Positions 1 to 8,800 of a stretch of 32,695 nucleotides of DNA are shown here, piece by piece. Location: positions 1 to 32,695 of the forward strand of contig JAJQFO010000195.1 of NCBI GenBank assembly GCA_021201095.1. Reading direction: 5' to 3'. The notes beneath the pieces are model-generated. The model did not search any database. It was given only the letters and a program-made list of their open reading frames with translations, and was not told the DNA's origin. The DNA comes from Lachnospiraceae bacterium (GTDB taxonomy: Bacteria; Bacillota; Clostridia; Lachnospirales; Lachnospiraceae). Position numbers and translations under genes: made by a program. Each line of letters begins with the position of its first letter. Positions within the stretch are counted from its first letter, which is position 1.

Positions 1-92
1 AGAAGGAGCTGATGTCCGCAATAGAAAACAGCGGCAAAAGTTATGAGGAAATCATAGCTTTTCTCAATGAAATACCGGACGAAGAGGGCTGA
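1..92 (+). CDS. 3' end of an unidentified gene (partial)
   Basis: An open frame enters from the left edge (first full codon at 3) and ends with TGA at 90-92, giving 29 visible residues that finish in ...IPDEEG. The fragment is acidic and probably helical. It is too short to assign to a family. The following 232 bases before the GH3 gene contain regulatory signals, so this gene is probably in a separate or read-through transcript. That it is coding is inferred only from the uninterrupted frame and plausible composition. Confidence 0.45.
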   Translation, partial: KELMSAIENSGKSYEEIIAFLNEIPDEEG

Positions 93-139
93 ATCGCACT
101 TTTGAGAGTTAAAAAACGCGGGAAATTGACATTCAAAAA

Positions 140-169
140 CTGAGGGGTGCTCGTGCATACATCCCTCAG
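140..169 (+). terminator. hairpin downstream of the partial gene, possible weak terminator
   Basis: CTGAGGG (140-146) pairs with CCCTCAG (163-169), a 7-bp stem with a 16-nt loop. No run of T follows, so it is either an inefficient terminator for the gene ending at 92 or part of the GH3 leader structure. Confidence 0.3.
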
Positions 170-173
170 CAAC

Positions 174-209
174 GAATGGTTGCATGATCAACCAATAGAA
201 AAGTATAAT
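174..209 (+). promoter_or_regulatory. promoter and overlapping palindromic operator of the GH3 gene
   Basis: The -10 box TATAAT (204-209) is perfect. An 18-nt spacer separates it from TTGCAT (180-185), a 4/6 match to TTGACA. The -35 lies within a palindrome, TGGTTG (177-182) and CAACCA (189-194), which suggests a repressor or activator site. A very similar palindrome, again followed by a TATAATT(A/G)ATAG box, precedes the GH78 gene (29206-29254). Just downstream, a 17-bp tandem duplication (207-223, 224-240) overlaps the transcription start area. The regulator is unknown. Confidence 0.55.
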
Positions 210-324
210 TAATAGCGAAGCACAATTAATAGCAAAGAACTGCCCATAGTAAAGAGCAATAAAGAATAAAAACAGGGAATCAATAAAATTTCACATATAA
301 TTTCAGACGCAGGAGGAAAAAACG

Positions 325-2034
325 ATGATTGATTTAAAAACGAATCCATTTTTTCTGGATGACGAAGGGATAAAGTGGGTCGAGGACACACTTGCTTCCA
401 TGACAGATGAGGAAAAAATCGGCCAGCTGTTCTGCCCGATCGGGGGCAATACGGATCCGGAGTTCCTGAAGGGCTTTGTTGAGGAGTTCAAGCCGGGCGC
501 TATGCTCTATCGCCCGATGCCGGCAGCGGAAGTGCAGAAGACACATGCGCTGATCCAGAATACATCGAGGATTCCGCTTTTGTTCGGCGCGAACCTGGAA
601 TCCGGCGGCAACGGCATCTGTGCGGACGGTACCTATTTCTCCCGTCCGATGGGAGTGGCGGCTACGGACAACCCGGTCAATGCGTACCGTCTGGGCGCGA
701 TCGCGGGCAAAGAGGCACAGGCAGTGGGCTGCAACTGGGCATTTTCTCCGATCTGCGATCTGGATATGAATTTCCGCAATCCGATTACCAATGTGCGTAC
801 CTTCGGAACAAATCAGGAGCGGATTATCTCCTTCGTGAAGGAACAGCTGAAAGGCTTAAGAGACAACGGCGTAGCGGCAGCCGTGAAGCATTTCCCGGGA
901 GACGGCGTGGATGAGAGAGACCAGCATCTGGTGGCATCCGTCAATAGCCTGTCTGTGGAGAGATGGGATGAGACCTATGGACAGATCTGGCAGTCTGTTG
1001 TAGACGCGGGGACGCTTTCCATCATGGTCGGCCATATTTTGCAGCCAGCGTACAGCCGCTTCTTCAATCCAGATCTGACGGATGAGCAGATTCTCCCGGC
1101 GACTCTTTCCAAAGAGATTCTGCAGGGGCTGCTGAGAGGAAAACTGGGATACAATGGAATGATCGTCACAGACGCGACGCCGATGATCGGCTTCAACACA
1201 CCGATGGCGAGAAGTGAGGCGGTGCCGACAGCGATCGCCGCAGGCTGTGATATGATCCTGTTTAACAAGGATATCCGTGAGGATTATCAGTTTGTCCGCG
1301 ACGCACTGGCCGATGGCCGCCTGACCTGGGAGCGCGTCGATGAGGCAGTGACCAGGACGCTGGCGATGAAGGCGGCGATGGGACTTCCGGCAAAGAAAGC
1401 GGCCGGGACTCTGGTGCCGGGCGAGGAAGCGCTCTCGGTCGTAGGATGCGAAGAGCACAAAAAGCAGACCAGAGAGTGCGCCGACGAGGCGGTGACTCTG
1501 GTAAAGGATACACAGTCTCTGCTGCCGATTTCTCCGGAAAAATATAAGAAGATCCGTCTGTATCTGCTGGAAGACCGCGTAGGCGGCGGATTTAAGGACG
1601 GCGAAGGCGCTTCCGGCAGCATCAAGGCGAAGCTGGAAAAGGAAGGCTTTGAAGTATCTCTCTTTGATTACAGCAACCTGGATTTCTATGAGATGTTCGA
1701 GGGCGGCGTCGAGGATATTAAGAGCAAATTTGACCTGGCAATCTATGTGGCCTGCATCGATACGGCCAGCAACCAGTCCGTGCGCAGGATTGACTGGGTA
1801 CATCTGATGGCTGCGGATGCACCGTGGTTCTTGAATGATGTACCGGCAATGTTTATCTCCATCGCGAATCCGTATCATCTGGTGGACGCGCCGATGGTGA
1901 AGACCTTCATCAACGCTTATACGCCGAACGAGGAAGTGATCGATGCGGTCGTGGACAAGATTATGGGCCGGTCGGAATTTAAGGGTGTCAACCCGGTAGA
2001 TCCGTTCTGCGGAATCTGGGGCGCGAAGTTCTGA
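325..2034 (+). CDS. GH3 family beta-N-acetylhexosaminidase-like hydrolase (NagZ type)
   Basis: A 569-residue cytoplasmic protein with no signal peptide. The start is fixed by AGGAGG at 311-316, eight bases before ATG. It has the GH3 motif KHFPGDG followed by D199-x-H201, the Asp-His pair used as acid/base in NagZ-type GH3 enzymes. The nucleophile is D283 in the VTDA motif. A GH3 C-terminal Rossmann-like domain follows (about residues 390-565), as in Bacillus subtilis NagZ (YbbD). By family it should remove beta-linked GlcNAc (or glucose) from oligosaccharides or muropeptides; the exact substrate cannot be read from the sequence. It begins a run of catabolic genes and lies 111 bases before the MBL-fold gene, so co-transcription is likely. 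Unlike the GH65 and GH2 genes downstream it carries no low-complexity insert. Confidence 0.88.
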   Translation: MIDLKTNPFFLDDEGIKWVEDTLASMTDEEKIGQLFCPIGGNTDPEFLKGFVEEFKPGAMLYRPMPAAEVQKTHALIQNTSRIPLLFGANLESGGNGICADGTYFSRPMGVAATDNPVNAYRLGAIAGKEAQAVGCNWAFSPICDLDMNFRNPITNVRTFGTNQERIISFVKEQLKGLRDNGVAAAVKHFPGDGVDERDQHLVASVNSLSVERWDETYGQIWQSVVDAGTLSIMVGHILQPAYSRFFNPDLTDEQILPATLSKEILQGLLRGKLGYNGMIVTDATPMIGFNTPMARSEAVPTAIAAGCDMILFNKDIREDYQFVRDALADGRLTWERVDEAVTRTLAMKAAMGLPAKKAAGTLVPGEEALSVVGCEEHKKQTRECADEAVTLVKDTQSLLPISPEKYKKIRLYLLEDRVGGGFKDGEGASGSIKAKLEKEGFEVSLFDYSNLDFYEMFEGGVEDIKSKFDLAIYVACIDTASNQSVRRIDWVHLMAADAPWFLNDVPAMFISIANPYHLVDAPMVKTFINAYTPNEEVIDAVVDKIMGRSEFKGVNPVDPFCGIWGAKF

Positions 2035-2145
2035 GCTGATGTTGAAAAATGCGGATTTTGCCTGTGCAGGCGAGAGAAAATGCAGCGTTGATTATGAACC
2101 TGTACATGCATGAGAAAACGCAAGGCAGATAAGGAGAGAACAAAA

Positions 2146-3003
2146 ATGGAAGAAATGCCTCTGGAAATGATTTTTGGAAACTATGTAGCCTGGGAAGCCA
2201 AGGAAGGCACCTGGTTTCTGAATTTTATGAATGGTTCGGAAAATATGTATCTGCTGGTGGGCGAGGAAAAAGCCCTTCTGATTGACACCGGCTATGCGGT
2301 GGGAAATCTGCGTGCGTTCGTGGAAAAGCTGACGGACAAGCCGCTGCTGGTGGCAAACACCCATTTTCACCCGGATCACGCAGCCGGAAACGGCGAGTTT
2401 GAGGAAGTAATGATGCACTGGAATTACAAGGTGGATGAGCCGTCAGTGACCGCACCGGGGGCAGGCCCGTTCCCGATCGAGGCACTTCCGCATCCGGACT
2501 ATAAAAAGGTACTGTTGAAGGATGGAGATGTGATCGAGCTTGGCGGCCGGACGATCGAGGTGCTGGAAGCGAAGCCGGCGCACTGCAACAGCAGCCTGTT
2601 TTTCCTGGACCGCACGGAGCGCCTGCTGTTCTGCGGCGATGATTTCGAGGCCGCGCAGGTGATGCTGTATGACAATTCTAACAATCCGGACGCGCCCTAT
2701 GAGGTGCGGGAGCGTCTGGTAAATTTCCGCGCAAACGCGCAGCGTCTGAAGGATCGGAGCGACGATTATGACTGGCTGCTGCCGAATCACAACGGCTATC
2801 CAATCTCAAAGAGCTACCTGGACGATTATATCGGCCTGGTGAATGCGGTCTTTGCGGGAACAGCGGTCATTGAGGATAAGCTGAATCATCCGTTTGTGGA
2901 AATGGATCCGAAAGCACCGTTTTTGTGTCGGGTACGGTATGGAAAGGGCAGCATTTTCATCCTCAAGGAAGAGCTGATGAAGGTGTACGGCGCGGGTGAA
3001 TGA
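2146..3003 (+). CDS. MBL-fold metallo-hydrolase
   Basis: A 285-residue protein. I chose ATG 2146, preceded by AAGGAGA at 2131-2137, over an in-frame ATG at 2110 that has no ribosome binding site. The metal-binding signature is complete: H73-x-H75-x-D77-H78, then H146, D165 and H215, consistent with a dinuclear zinc or iron site. The order and spacing resemble glyoxalase II/lactonase-like members. There is no signal peptide, so it is cytosolic. Its substrate is unknown; its place after the GH3 gene suggests hydrolysis of a sugar lactone or related ester, but that is only inferred from context. Confidence 0.8.
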   Translation: MEEMPLEMIFGNYVAWEAKEGTWFLNFMNGSENMYLLVGEEKALLIDTGYAVGNLRAFVEKLTDKPLLVANTHFHPDHAAGNGEFEEVMMHWNYKVDEPSVTAPGAGPFPIEALPHPDYKKVLLKDGDVIELGGRTIEVLEAKPAHCNSSLFFLDRTERLLFCGDDFEAAQVMLYDNSNNPDAPYEVRERLVNFRANAQRLKDRSDDYDWLLPNHNGYPISKSYLDDYIGLVNAVFAGTAVIEDKLNHPFVEMDPKAPFLCRVRYGKGSIFILKEELMKVYGAGE

Positions 3004-3424
3004 GATTTCGCATACGGCGCAGACAAATAAGTTTTAACGAGTTTTCGTGTGCGGCAATGGTGAGTAAGCGCTAAGAAAGTGTGCACTGAAAAGAGAAAAG
3101 ATGCAGGTACAACCAACGGTAGTGTTTTACACTTGCCGTGACAGGGTGTTTCGTTGCCGGCTCACTTGTAGCGGCTGAAACAACGTAAATCTGGCGAGGG
3201 GTATGAAGCGCAGAGCAATCTGTTCTCATACCCTCTTGTCACTCGGATCATGGAATGCTGGCGTCGGAAAACTGTGAAATCGGGAACTTTTTGTACATTA
3301 CCTTTTCTGATATCATTCTGTGAACAAAAACTGTGCAGAAAACATATCCTCTGCTGCTTGAATTACCTTTGCAGAGAGAATTATCACGTGTAAGTATATT
3401 GCTGAAATTGAGAGGGATAAATCA
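3004..3424 (+). promoter_or_regulatory. 421-bp leader region of the first GH65 gene with two stem-loops
   Basis: No credible gene lies here. Two stem-loops are visible. At 3148-3181, GTTTC pairs with GAAAC, continuing into GCCG/CGGC across a 2-nt bulge. At 3199-3233, GGGTATGA pairs with TCATACCC, with an inner CAGA/TCTG stem capped by GCAA, a GNRA-type tetraloop. Neither has a T-tract, so a standard terminator is unlikely. A 6-bp pair CTCTGC/GCAGAG lies near 3350-3376. I found no convincing promoter hexamers. The GH65 ribosome binding site AGAGGG is at 3411-3416. Confidence 0.45.
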
Positions 3425-5980
3425 ATGGGAATGGATTACAGTAAGGTTTCGGAAGGAATCATCCGCGAGGATTCCTTCGAACCGCTGAAGCTGGGCAAAT
3501 GCGAGGCGATCATGAGCCTCGGCAATGGCTACATCGGCATCCGCAGCGCGACAGAGGAGCGCTATCTGCGGGAAACGAGAGGAGCCTTTGTAGCAGGTAC
3601 CTTTAATAAATTTGATGAGAATGAAGTGACGGAGCTGCCGAATGCGGCGGATATGATGGCGGTCGAGCTGACGATTGACGGGGAGCCGTTTGACCTGACC
3701 GTGGGAAGCATGGAGGGCTATACCAGGGAGCTGAATATTAAGACCGGTGAGCTGAAACGGAGTGTGATCTGGACTTCTCCGTCCGGAAAGCGCGTGTCCT
3801 ATACTTCTTACCGCGTGGTATCTCTGAAACAGCTGCACTGGATTGCGCAGCGGATCGAAGTGATGCCGCTGGATGAAGATGTGACGGTCAAAATCCGTTC
3901 TGGTATTAACGGAACGATGACTAACACCGGCAGCCAGCATTTTTCTGAGGGTGATAAGCGCTTTTATGATAAACGCTTTATCCAGTTCGTCCAGAAGACC
4001 ACGCAGTCCGGGATTGATTTTGTCAACACGACCTCGCACAAGCTGGTACTGGGCGGGAAGACCTTAGATCAGGAGGCGCAGGTGTATATTGAGCGCCGGG
4101 AAATCTTTGCCGGATACGAGGCAGAGGTAAAAGCCGGAGAGTTGCTGGAGATTGAGAAATATTCGAATGTCTATACGACGCGGGACTTTGACGCACCGCA
4201 GGTGTGTGCGGATGGAGCCGGAACTTCGGAAGATAATCCGCAGGCAGCGGTCACGGCCGGGCTGCAGAAAACAGGCCTCTCTGCCTGCAAAGAGATGGAA
4301 TCCATGGGCTATCGGAAGATCGCCGATGAGTCCGCCGATCAGTGGGAAAAAGAAGTTTGGTCCGCGGCGCCGATCCGTATTGAAGGAAAATCGAATGGCG
4401 CAGACCAGGCAAATGCTTCAGACCAGGCAAATGCCTCAGATCAGGCAGATGCTTCAGCTGGCGATGGGAAGGATGCTGCTGCATCCTGCGGGGCGTCCGC
4501 AGCTGTGGATCAGGCGCAGCTCGATCAGTTTGCGCTTTATTTCGCGCAGTATCATATGCGCGTGATGGTGCCTGCACATGACAACCGCATGAATATCGGA
4601 GCAAAGGGACTTTCCGGAGAGGGCTACAAGGGGCACTGCTTCTGGGATACGGAAATTTTCCTGCTTCCTTATTACATATTTACCAAACCGGAGATTGCGC
4701 GTAAGCTGGAGGAATACCGTTATCTGTCCCTGCCGGGCGCGCATGCCAAGGCGGCGCACAACGGCTATCAGGGCGCGATGTTCCCATGGGAGTCGGCGTG
4801 GCTGGACGACGGCGAGGTGACGCCGGAGTACTGCGACGTTGACATTCTGACCGGTCTGCCGATCAAGGTGTGGTCCGGCATCATCGAGCAGCACATCACC
4901 TCCGATGTGGCCTTTGGCGCATGGCAGTACGCAGTCATCACCGGAGATGAGCAGTTTATGGACGAATACGGCTATGAGCTGATCATGGATACCGCCTGCT
5001 TCTGGGCATCCCGCATGGAGCCCGGCGAGGACGGTTTCTACCATATCAATGATGTGGTAGGCCCGGACGAGTTCCGTGAGCATGTCAATGACAATGCGTT
5101 TACCAACTACATGGCACGCTGGAATATGAGCAAGGCCATAGAATATTATCAGATTTTAAAGGCAGAAAAGCCGGAGCTTTTTGCGAAGCTGGAGGCAAAA
5201 TGGGAGAGCCGAGCCGCAGATGGTGATGCTGCGAACAGTGGCACAGCGGACGGCGGTGTTTCTGGACATGCGCTGCAGGATGCCTGTGAAAAATGGAAGG
5301 ACGCCTGCGAGCACATCTTCCTGCCGATGCCGAACGACCAGAACGTACTTCCGCAGGACGACCGCTACCTGAGCTGCCGCGACATCGATCTGACAAAATA
5401 CAAACAGCAGGAGCATATCGGCGGCATTATGCGAGACTATAATCTGGAGCAGATCAACCAGATCCAGGTGTCCAAGCAGGCCGACGTCCTGGTGCTGTTC
5501 TTCCTGCTGGAGGATCAGTTCTCACCGGAGGTCAAGGCGGCGACCTGGAAATATTATGAGCAGAGGACGATTCACGATTCCTCCCTTTCCCTTTCGACTC
5601 ACGCGGTGCTTGCCTGCGACATGGGAGAAAAGGAGATGGCTTACGACCTGTTTCGACAGGCATCGATGATTGACCTCGGTCCATTTATGGGATCCTCCAA
5701 TATGGGAATTCATGCAGCTTCCTTCGGCGGCGTATGGCAGTGCGTGGTATACGGCTTCGGCGGCGTGCGGATGCTGGGCGGAAAGCTGCGGATCAACCCG
5801 CTGCTGCCGGATGAGTGGGAGAAATTATCCTATACCATCATCTGGAAAGGCCAGAAGCTGGCAGTGGAAGTGACGAAGGATGAGATTGTCATCGAAAACC
5901 TTACAGGAAACGCACCGGTCGAGCTGGAAGTGGCCGGACAGCCGTGCGTTTTGGAAGGGAAGATGGCGGCTTCATTATAA
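3425..5980 (+). CDS. GH65 glycoside phosphorylase/hydrolase (kojibiose/maltose phosphorylase family)
   Basis: An 851-residue cytosolic enzyme with RBS AGAGGG eight bases before ATG. The N-terminal beta-sandwich starts with the family motif GNGYIGIR. The (alpha/alpha)6 catalytic barrel includes FWDTEIF, and the general acid is E549 in GPDEFREHVNDNAFTN. The phosphate-site region QADVLVLF and a later SSLSLS motif fit a phosphorylase. Family members cleave alpha-glucosides (kojibiose, nigerose, maltose, trehalose) with phosphate to give beta-glucose 1-phosphate; which linkage applies is not readable. Two low-complexity inserts interrupt the conserved fold: codons over about 4391-4504, including three tandem 18-bp units at 4403-4456 (DQANAS, DQANAS, DQADAS), and about 5213-5272 (Ala/Gly/Asp/Ser rich). 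Both fall where relatives have short loops. A second, divergent GH65 follows. Confidence 0.88.
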   Translation: MGMDYSKVSEGIIREDSFEPLKLGKCEAIMSLGNGYIGIRSATEERYLRETRGAFVAGTFNKFDENEVTELPNAADMMAVELTIDGEPFDLTVGSMEGYTRELNIKTGELKRSVIWTSPSGKRVSYTSYRVVSLKQLHWIAQRIEVMPLDEDVTVKIRSGINGTMTNTGSQHFSEGDKRFYDKRFIQFVQKTTQSGIDFVNTTSHKLVLGGKTLDQEAQVYIERREIFAGYEAEVKAGELLEIEKYSNVYTTRDFDAPQVCADGAGTSEDNPQAAVTAGLQKTGLSACKEMESMGYRKIADESADQWEKEVWSAAPIRIEGKSNGADQANASDQANASDQADASAGDGKDAAASCGASAAVDQAQLDQFALYFAQYHMRVMVPAHDNRMNIGAKGLSGEGYKGHCFWDTEIFLLPYYIFTKPEIARKLEEYRYLSLPGAHAKAAHNGYQGAMFPWESAWLDDGEVTPEYCDVDILTGLPIKVWSGIIEQHITSDVAFGAWQYAVITGDEQFMDEYGYELIMDTACFWASRMEPGEDGFYHINDVVGPDEFREHVNDNAFTNYMARWNMSKAIEYYQILKAEKPELFAKLEAKWESRAADGDAANSGTADGGVSGHALQDACEKWKDACEHIFLPMPNDQNVLPQDDRYLSCRDIDLTKYKQQEHIGGIMRDYNLEQINQIQVSKQADVLVLFFLLEDQFSPEVKAATWKYYEQRTIHDSSLSLSTHAVLACDMGEKEMAYDLFRQASMIDLGPFMGSSNMGIHAASFGGVWQCVVYGFGGVRMLGGKLRINPLLPDEWEKLSYTIIWKGQKLAVEVTKDEIVIENLTGNAPVELEVAGQPCVLEGKMAASL
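4403..4456 (+). repeat. three 18-bp tandem repeats inside the first GH65 gene
   Basis: Units at 4403-4420, 4421-4438 and 4439-4456 differ at only a few bases and encode DQANAS, DQANAS and DQADAS. The unit is a multiple of three, so the frame is kept. They lie in an Ala/Ser/Asp/Asn/Gly-rich insert between the N-terminal sandwich and the start of the catalytic barrel. Confidence 0.9.
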
Positions 5981-6032
5981 AACAAACCGATTATGTTTTG
6001 CGGCATGCAGACTATGAAATAACGCATATGAT

Positions 6033-6079
6033 CCCCTATTTGCCAGAGCAGGGAAAAGATGCCGCAATGGCAAATGGGG
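6033..6079 (+). promoter_or_regulatory. intercistronic hairpin between the two GH65 genes
   Basis: CCCC (6033-6036) and ATTTGCCA (6038-6045) pair with TGGCAAAT (6068-6075) and GGGG (6076-6079), a 12-bp stem with one bulged T. There is no T-tract. It ends about 20 bases before the second GH65 ribosome binding site, so it may stabilise mRNA ends or tune translation. It fills much of the 129-base spacer. Confidence 0.5.
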
Positions 6080-6109
6080 TGATAGCAGAAGGTACCTATG
6101 GAGGAGAAA

Positions 6110-8680
6110 ATGAGTTACGCTGGAATGTCTTTTAAGAATGATCACATCCTCATGGAGGAGGAGTACAACCTGCTTCACGAGGCAAACGTGGCCACGCTTC
6201 TGACCACCGGCAACGGCTATATGGGCGTCCGCGCCAGCCTGGAGGAGTTTTCCAGCCTTGGCATCCAAGGCTTCCTGGTGCGCGGCGTGATGGACGAAGT
6301 GGTGGAAGTGCGGCTAACCATGTGCGACAATATGTACATGAAAAAATATTATGTCGAAGAAGAACGCCTGAAAAAGTTTGAAAAGGAAGAGCGGGCGATC
6401 AACCTTCTGGATTTTCTACTGATTCGCTTTGAAATCGGCGGTGAGGTATTTTACCCGTGGGAGGGCACGGTGCACTCCTGGAAACGGTGGCTGGATCTGT
6501 CGGATGAGACGCTGCACCGCGAGGTCGTCTGGGAGAACAGCAAGGGCCAGAAGAGCCGTATTTCCTTCCAGCGGTTCGCAAGCTTCGCGGATGACCATAC
6601 CTATTGCATGAAGGCGTCCATCGAGCCGCTCAATTATTCCGATACGGTTTCCATTTACAGCGGTCTGGATCTGCGCACCAAATCCAATGGCCAGATGCCG
6701 CAGAAACCGATTGCGGCCGGTTTCGACGGACAGACGCTCTGGCAGGAGGAAATCGTCGGGCCGAAATACGGCTTCCACGCAGTCACAGGCGTCGCGCATC
6801 AGTTCAGTCAGGGCGACGCGCGCTGGGAAAATATTGACGGAGCGAAAGCATTCTTTGGCCGGGATTCGGCAGATGCTGCTCATCAGGATTCCGCAGATGT
6901 TTCTTGCCAGAATCCGGTGAATGCCGAAGGTCTGGTCATGCAGAAAATTACCTTTGAAGCCGTGCAGAATCAGTGCTATACTCTGGAAAAGCTGATTGCG
7001 ACAGTGACCAGCCGTGATTTTGAGGAGGGAAAGGTCCTCTCCGGAGGAGACCTCCTGAAAAAAAGTGATTCGCCGCAGGACTGCGTGAAAAAGTATCTGG
7101 CTGTGCTTCAGAAGAGCAGCTATGAGGCAGAATACAAAAAGCATGCACCGATTTATCAGAGACTGATGCAGAAGCTGGAGGTTTCGATCAAAGGCGATGA
7201 GACCGCCGACCGGGCGATCCGATTCTGCAACTATCACACGCTGCTGTCGATTGAGCGGAATGACTATGTGCACAGCTTTTCTGCGAAGGGCCTGACCGGA
7301 GAAATGTATAATAACTTTGTCTGGTGGGATGCGGAGATTTTCCAGGCACCCATGTTCCAGCAGACGATGCCGGAATACAGCAAAAATAATATTTTATTCC
7401 GCTATTCCCACCTGAAGGAAGCGCGGGCGCTGGCTGCGAAGGAAGGCTACAAGGGAGCGCGTTTTCCATTTACAACCGGTGTGACTGGCGATGAGACGGT
7501 GTGGATTGATGTGCGGCATCCCTTCATGCAGATTCACTGCGTATCCGATGTGGCACTGTCCGTACTGAATTATTATGTCTGCACCGGAGATGAAGTGTTC
7601 CTGAAGGAATACGGGATGGAGATCCTGCTGGAGGTCTCCCGCTACTGGGTTTCCAGAGTCATCTGGAATGCCGAAAAGGAGCGCTACGAGATCCTGCAGG
7701 TGACCGGTACGGACGAGCATCATCCGTATGTGGACAACAACGCGTATACGAATTACAGTGTCCATCATGTCCTGTCTGATACGCTGCGGCTGCTGGGGCA
7801 GTTTGGCAGCGATCTGGCCGCGCTGAAAACCAAAATCGGCTTTACGGCGGAGGATGCGGCCGCGATGGCGGACGTGGCGGCGAAGCTGTACCTGCCGCTG
7901 GATCAAAAGACCGGCATGATTCCGCAGTTTGACGGATATTTCGACCTTTCCAGAGAGCTGGAGGTACAGGGCGGCAGCAAGAGTGGCTACACGCAGATGA
8001 AGCAGGCCGGCCTCTACAACAAGAGCCAGGTCATCAAACAGCCGGATGTGCTGATGCTGTTCGCGTACCAGAATCTGGCAGACCGGGACTTAAGCGGGAC
8101 AGCGGCGGAATGCGGCAATGGCGTGAACGGAACATCGGCTGCGTGCGGCGTCGGCGGCAATGCTCCTGGAACGGGAACATTGTCTCAGGGCGAGTGGAAA
8201 GTCCCGATGCCGGCGAAGGCCTACAGCCGGAACCTGGACTACTATCAGGGACGCTGCGAGGCAGCTTCTTCCCTGTCCTACTGTGTACATTCCATCTGCT
8301 TTGCGGACATGGATATGCCGGAGAGTACTTACGGCTATCTGATGGAGACGGCGGAGATGGATCTGAAAAATATGCACGGCGGCACAGAAAACGGCGTTCA
8401 TTCCGGGTGCGCGACCGGCGCCTGGATGGCAGTCGTCCGCGGCGTGGCAGGCATGAAGATGACAGAGACCCATGTGGAATTTGATCCGCACTTTATCCCC
8501 TGGTGGGAGGAAGTGAGCTTCCACTGCGTCTGGCATGGACAGGGCTATCAGGTCACACTGTCGAATGAGGAGATCCGGGTCAGCGCGGACGTGGAGAATG
8601 AGGAAGTGCTGCCGGTGGTCATCCACCATGTGGGACAGCTTCTGAAGCCGGGTGAAACGGGGCGCAGCCTGATTTCGTAA
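6110..8680 (+). CDS. second GH65 family glycoside phosphorylase/hydrolase
   Basis: An 856-residue cytosolic enzyme. ATG 6110 is preferred because GGAGG (6100-6104) lies five bases upstream; the in-frame ATG at 6098 overlaps that RBS. GH65 hallmarks: TGNGYMGVR near the N-terminus, FVWWDAEIF in the barrel, the general acid E536 in GTDEHHPYVDNNAYTN, and KQPDVLMLF in the phosphate-site region. Sequence differences from the preceding GH65 suggest another linkage or acceptor rather than a recent duplicate. Two inserts interrupt the fold: about 6863-6928, with two 24-bp units (DSADAAHQ, DSADVSCQ), and about 8096-8190, with two 33-bp units (GTAAECGNGVN, GTSAACGVGGN). No beta-phosphoglucomutase gene, the usual partner for beta-glucose 1-phosphate, is visible nearby. 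Confidence 0.87.
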   Translation: MSYAGMSFKNDHILMEEEYNLLHEANVATLLTTGNGYMGVRASLEEFSSLGIQGFLVRGVMDEVVEVRLTMCDNMYMKKYYVEEERLKKFEKEERAINLLDFLLIRFEIGGEVFYPWEGTVHSWKRWLDLSDETLHREVVWENSKGQKSRISFQRFASFADDHTYCMKASIEPLNYSDTVSIYSGLDLRTKSNGQMPQKPIAAGFDGQTLWQEEIVGPKYGFHAVTGVAHQFSQGDARWENIDGAKAFFGRDSADAAHQDSADVSCQNPVNAEGLVMQKITFEAVQNQCYTLEKLIATVTSRDFEEGKVLSGGDLLKKSDSPQDCVKKYLAVLQKSSYEAEYKKHAPIYQRLMQKLEVSIKGDETADRAIRFCNYHTLLSIERNDYVHSFSAKGLTGEMYNNFVWWDAEIFQAPMFQQTMPEYSKNNILFRYSHLKEARALAAKEGYKGARFPFTTGVTGDETVWIDVRHPFMQIHCVSDVALSVLNYYVCTGDEVFLKEYGMEILLEVSRYWVSRVIWNAEKERYEILQVTGTDEHHPYVDNNAYTNYSVHHVLSDTLRLLGQFGSDLAALKTKIGFTAEDAAAMADVAAKLYLPLDQKTGMIPQFDGYFDLSRELEVQGGSKSGYTQMKQAGLYNKSQVIKQPDVLMLFAYQNLADRDLSGTAAECGNGVNGTSAACGVGGNAPGTGTLSQGEWKVPMPAKAYSRNLDYYQGRCEAASSLSYCVHSICFADMDMPESTYGYLMETAEMDLKNMHGGTENGVHSGCATGAWMAVVRGVAGMKMTETHVEFDPHFIPWWEEVSFHCVWHGQGYQVTLSNEEIRVSADVENEEVLPVVIHHVGQLLKPGETGRSLIS
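6863..6910 (+). repeat. two 24-bp tandem repeats inside the second GH65 gene
   Basis: Units 6863-6886 and 6887-6910 encode DSADAAHQ and DSADVSCQ. They form most of a low-complexity insert in the N-terminal domain and keep the frame. Confidence 0.8.
8096..8161 (+). repeat. two 33-bp repeats inside the second GH65 gene
   Basis: Units 8096-8128 and 8129-8161 encode GTAAECGNGVN and GTSAACGVGGN. A further Gly/Thr-rich stretch continues to about 8190. The insert lies just after the conserved KQPDVLMLF region of the GH65 barrel. Confidence 0.75.
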
Positions 8681-8800
8681 GGATGTCAGATCTGTGAAAA
8701 AAATTAGCAGGTGGAAACATTGTAAATGAAAATAAAATGGATACAAAATCTGCTGATAAAAAACTTGTCGGTAAAGATTTGACTGGCAAAGATTTTAAAT

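Noticed and set aside
126-131. Consensus TTGACA as the -35 of the GH3 promoter
   Set aside because: No -10 box lies 16-18 bases downstream; the TTGCAT/TATAAT pair at 180-209 fits better.
856-1878. 340-codon open frame on the - strand opposite the GH3 gene
   Set aside because: It is a shadow of a well-supported GH3 gene, with no RBS and His/Arg/Ile-rich unnatural composition.
2046-2068. GAAAAATGCGGATTTT upstream of the MBL gene as another copy of the ATPase promoter repeat
   Set aside because: The central GGGATTTTCGGC core is not kept and there is no -10 box at the right distance.
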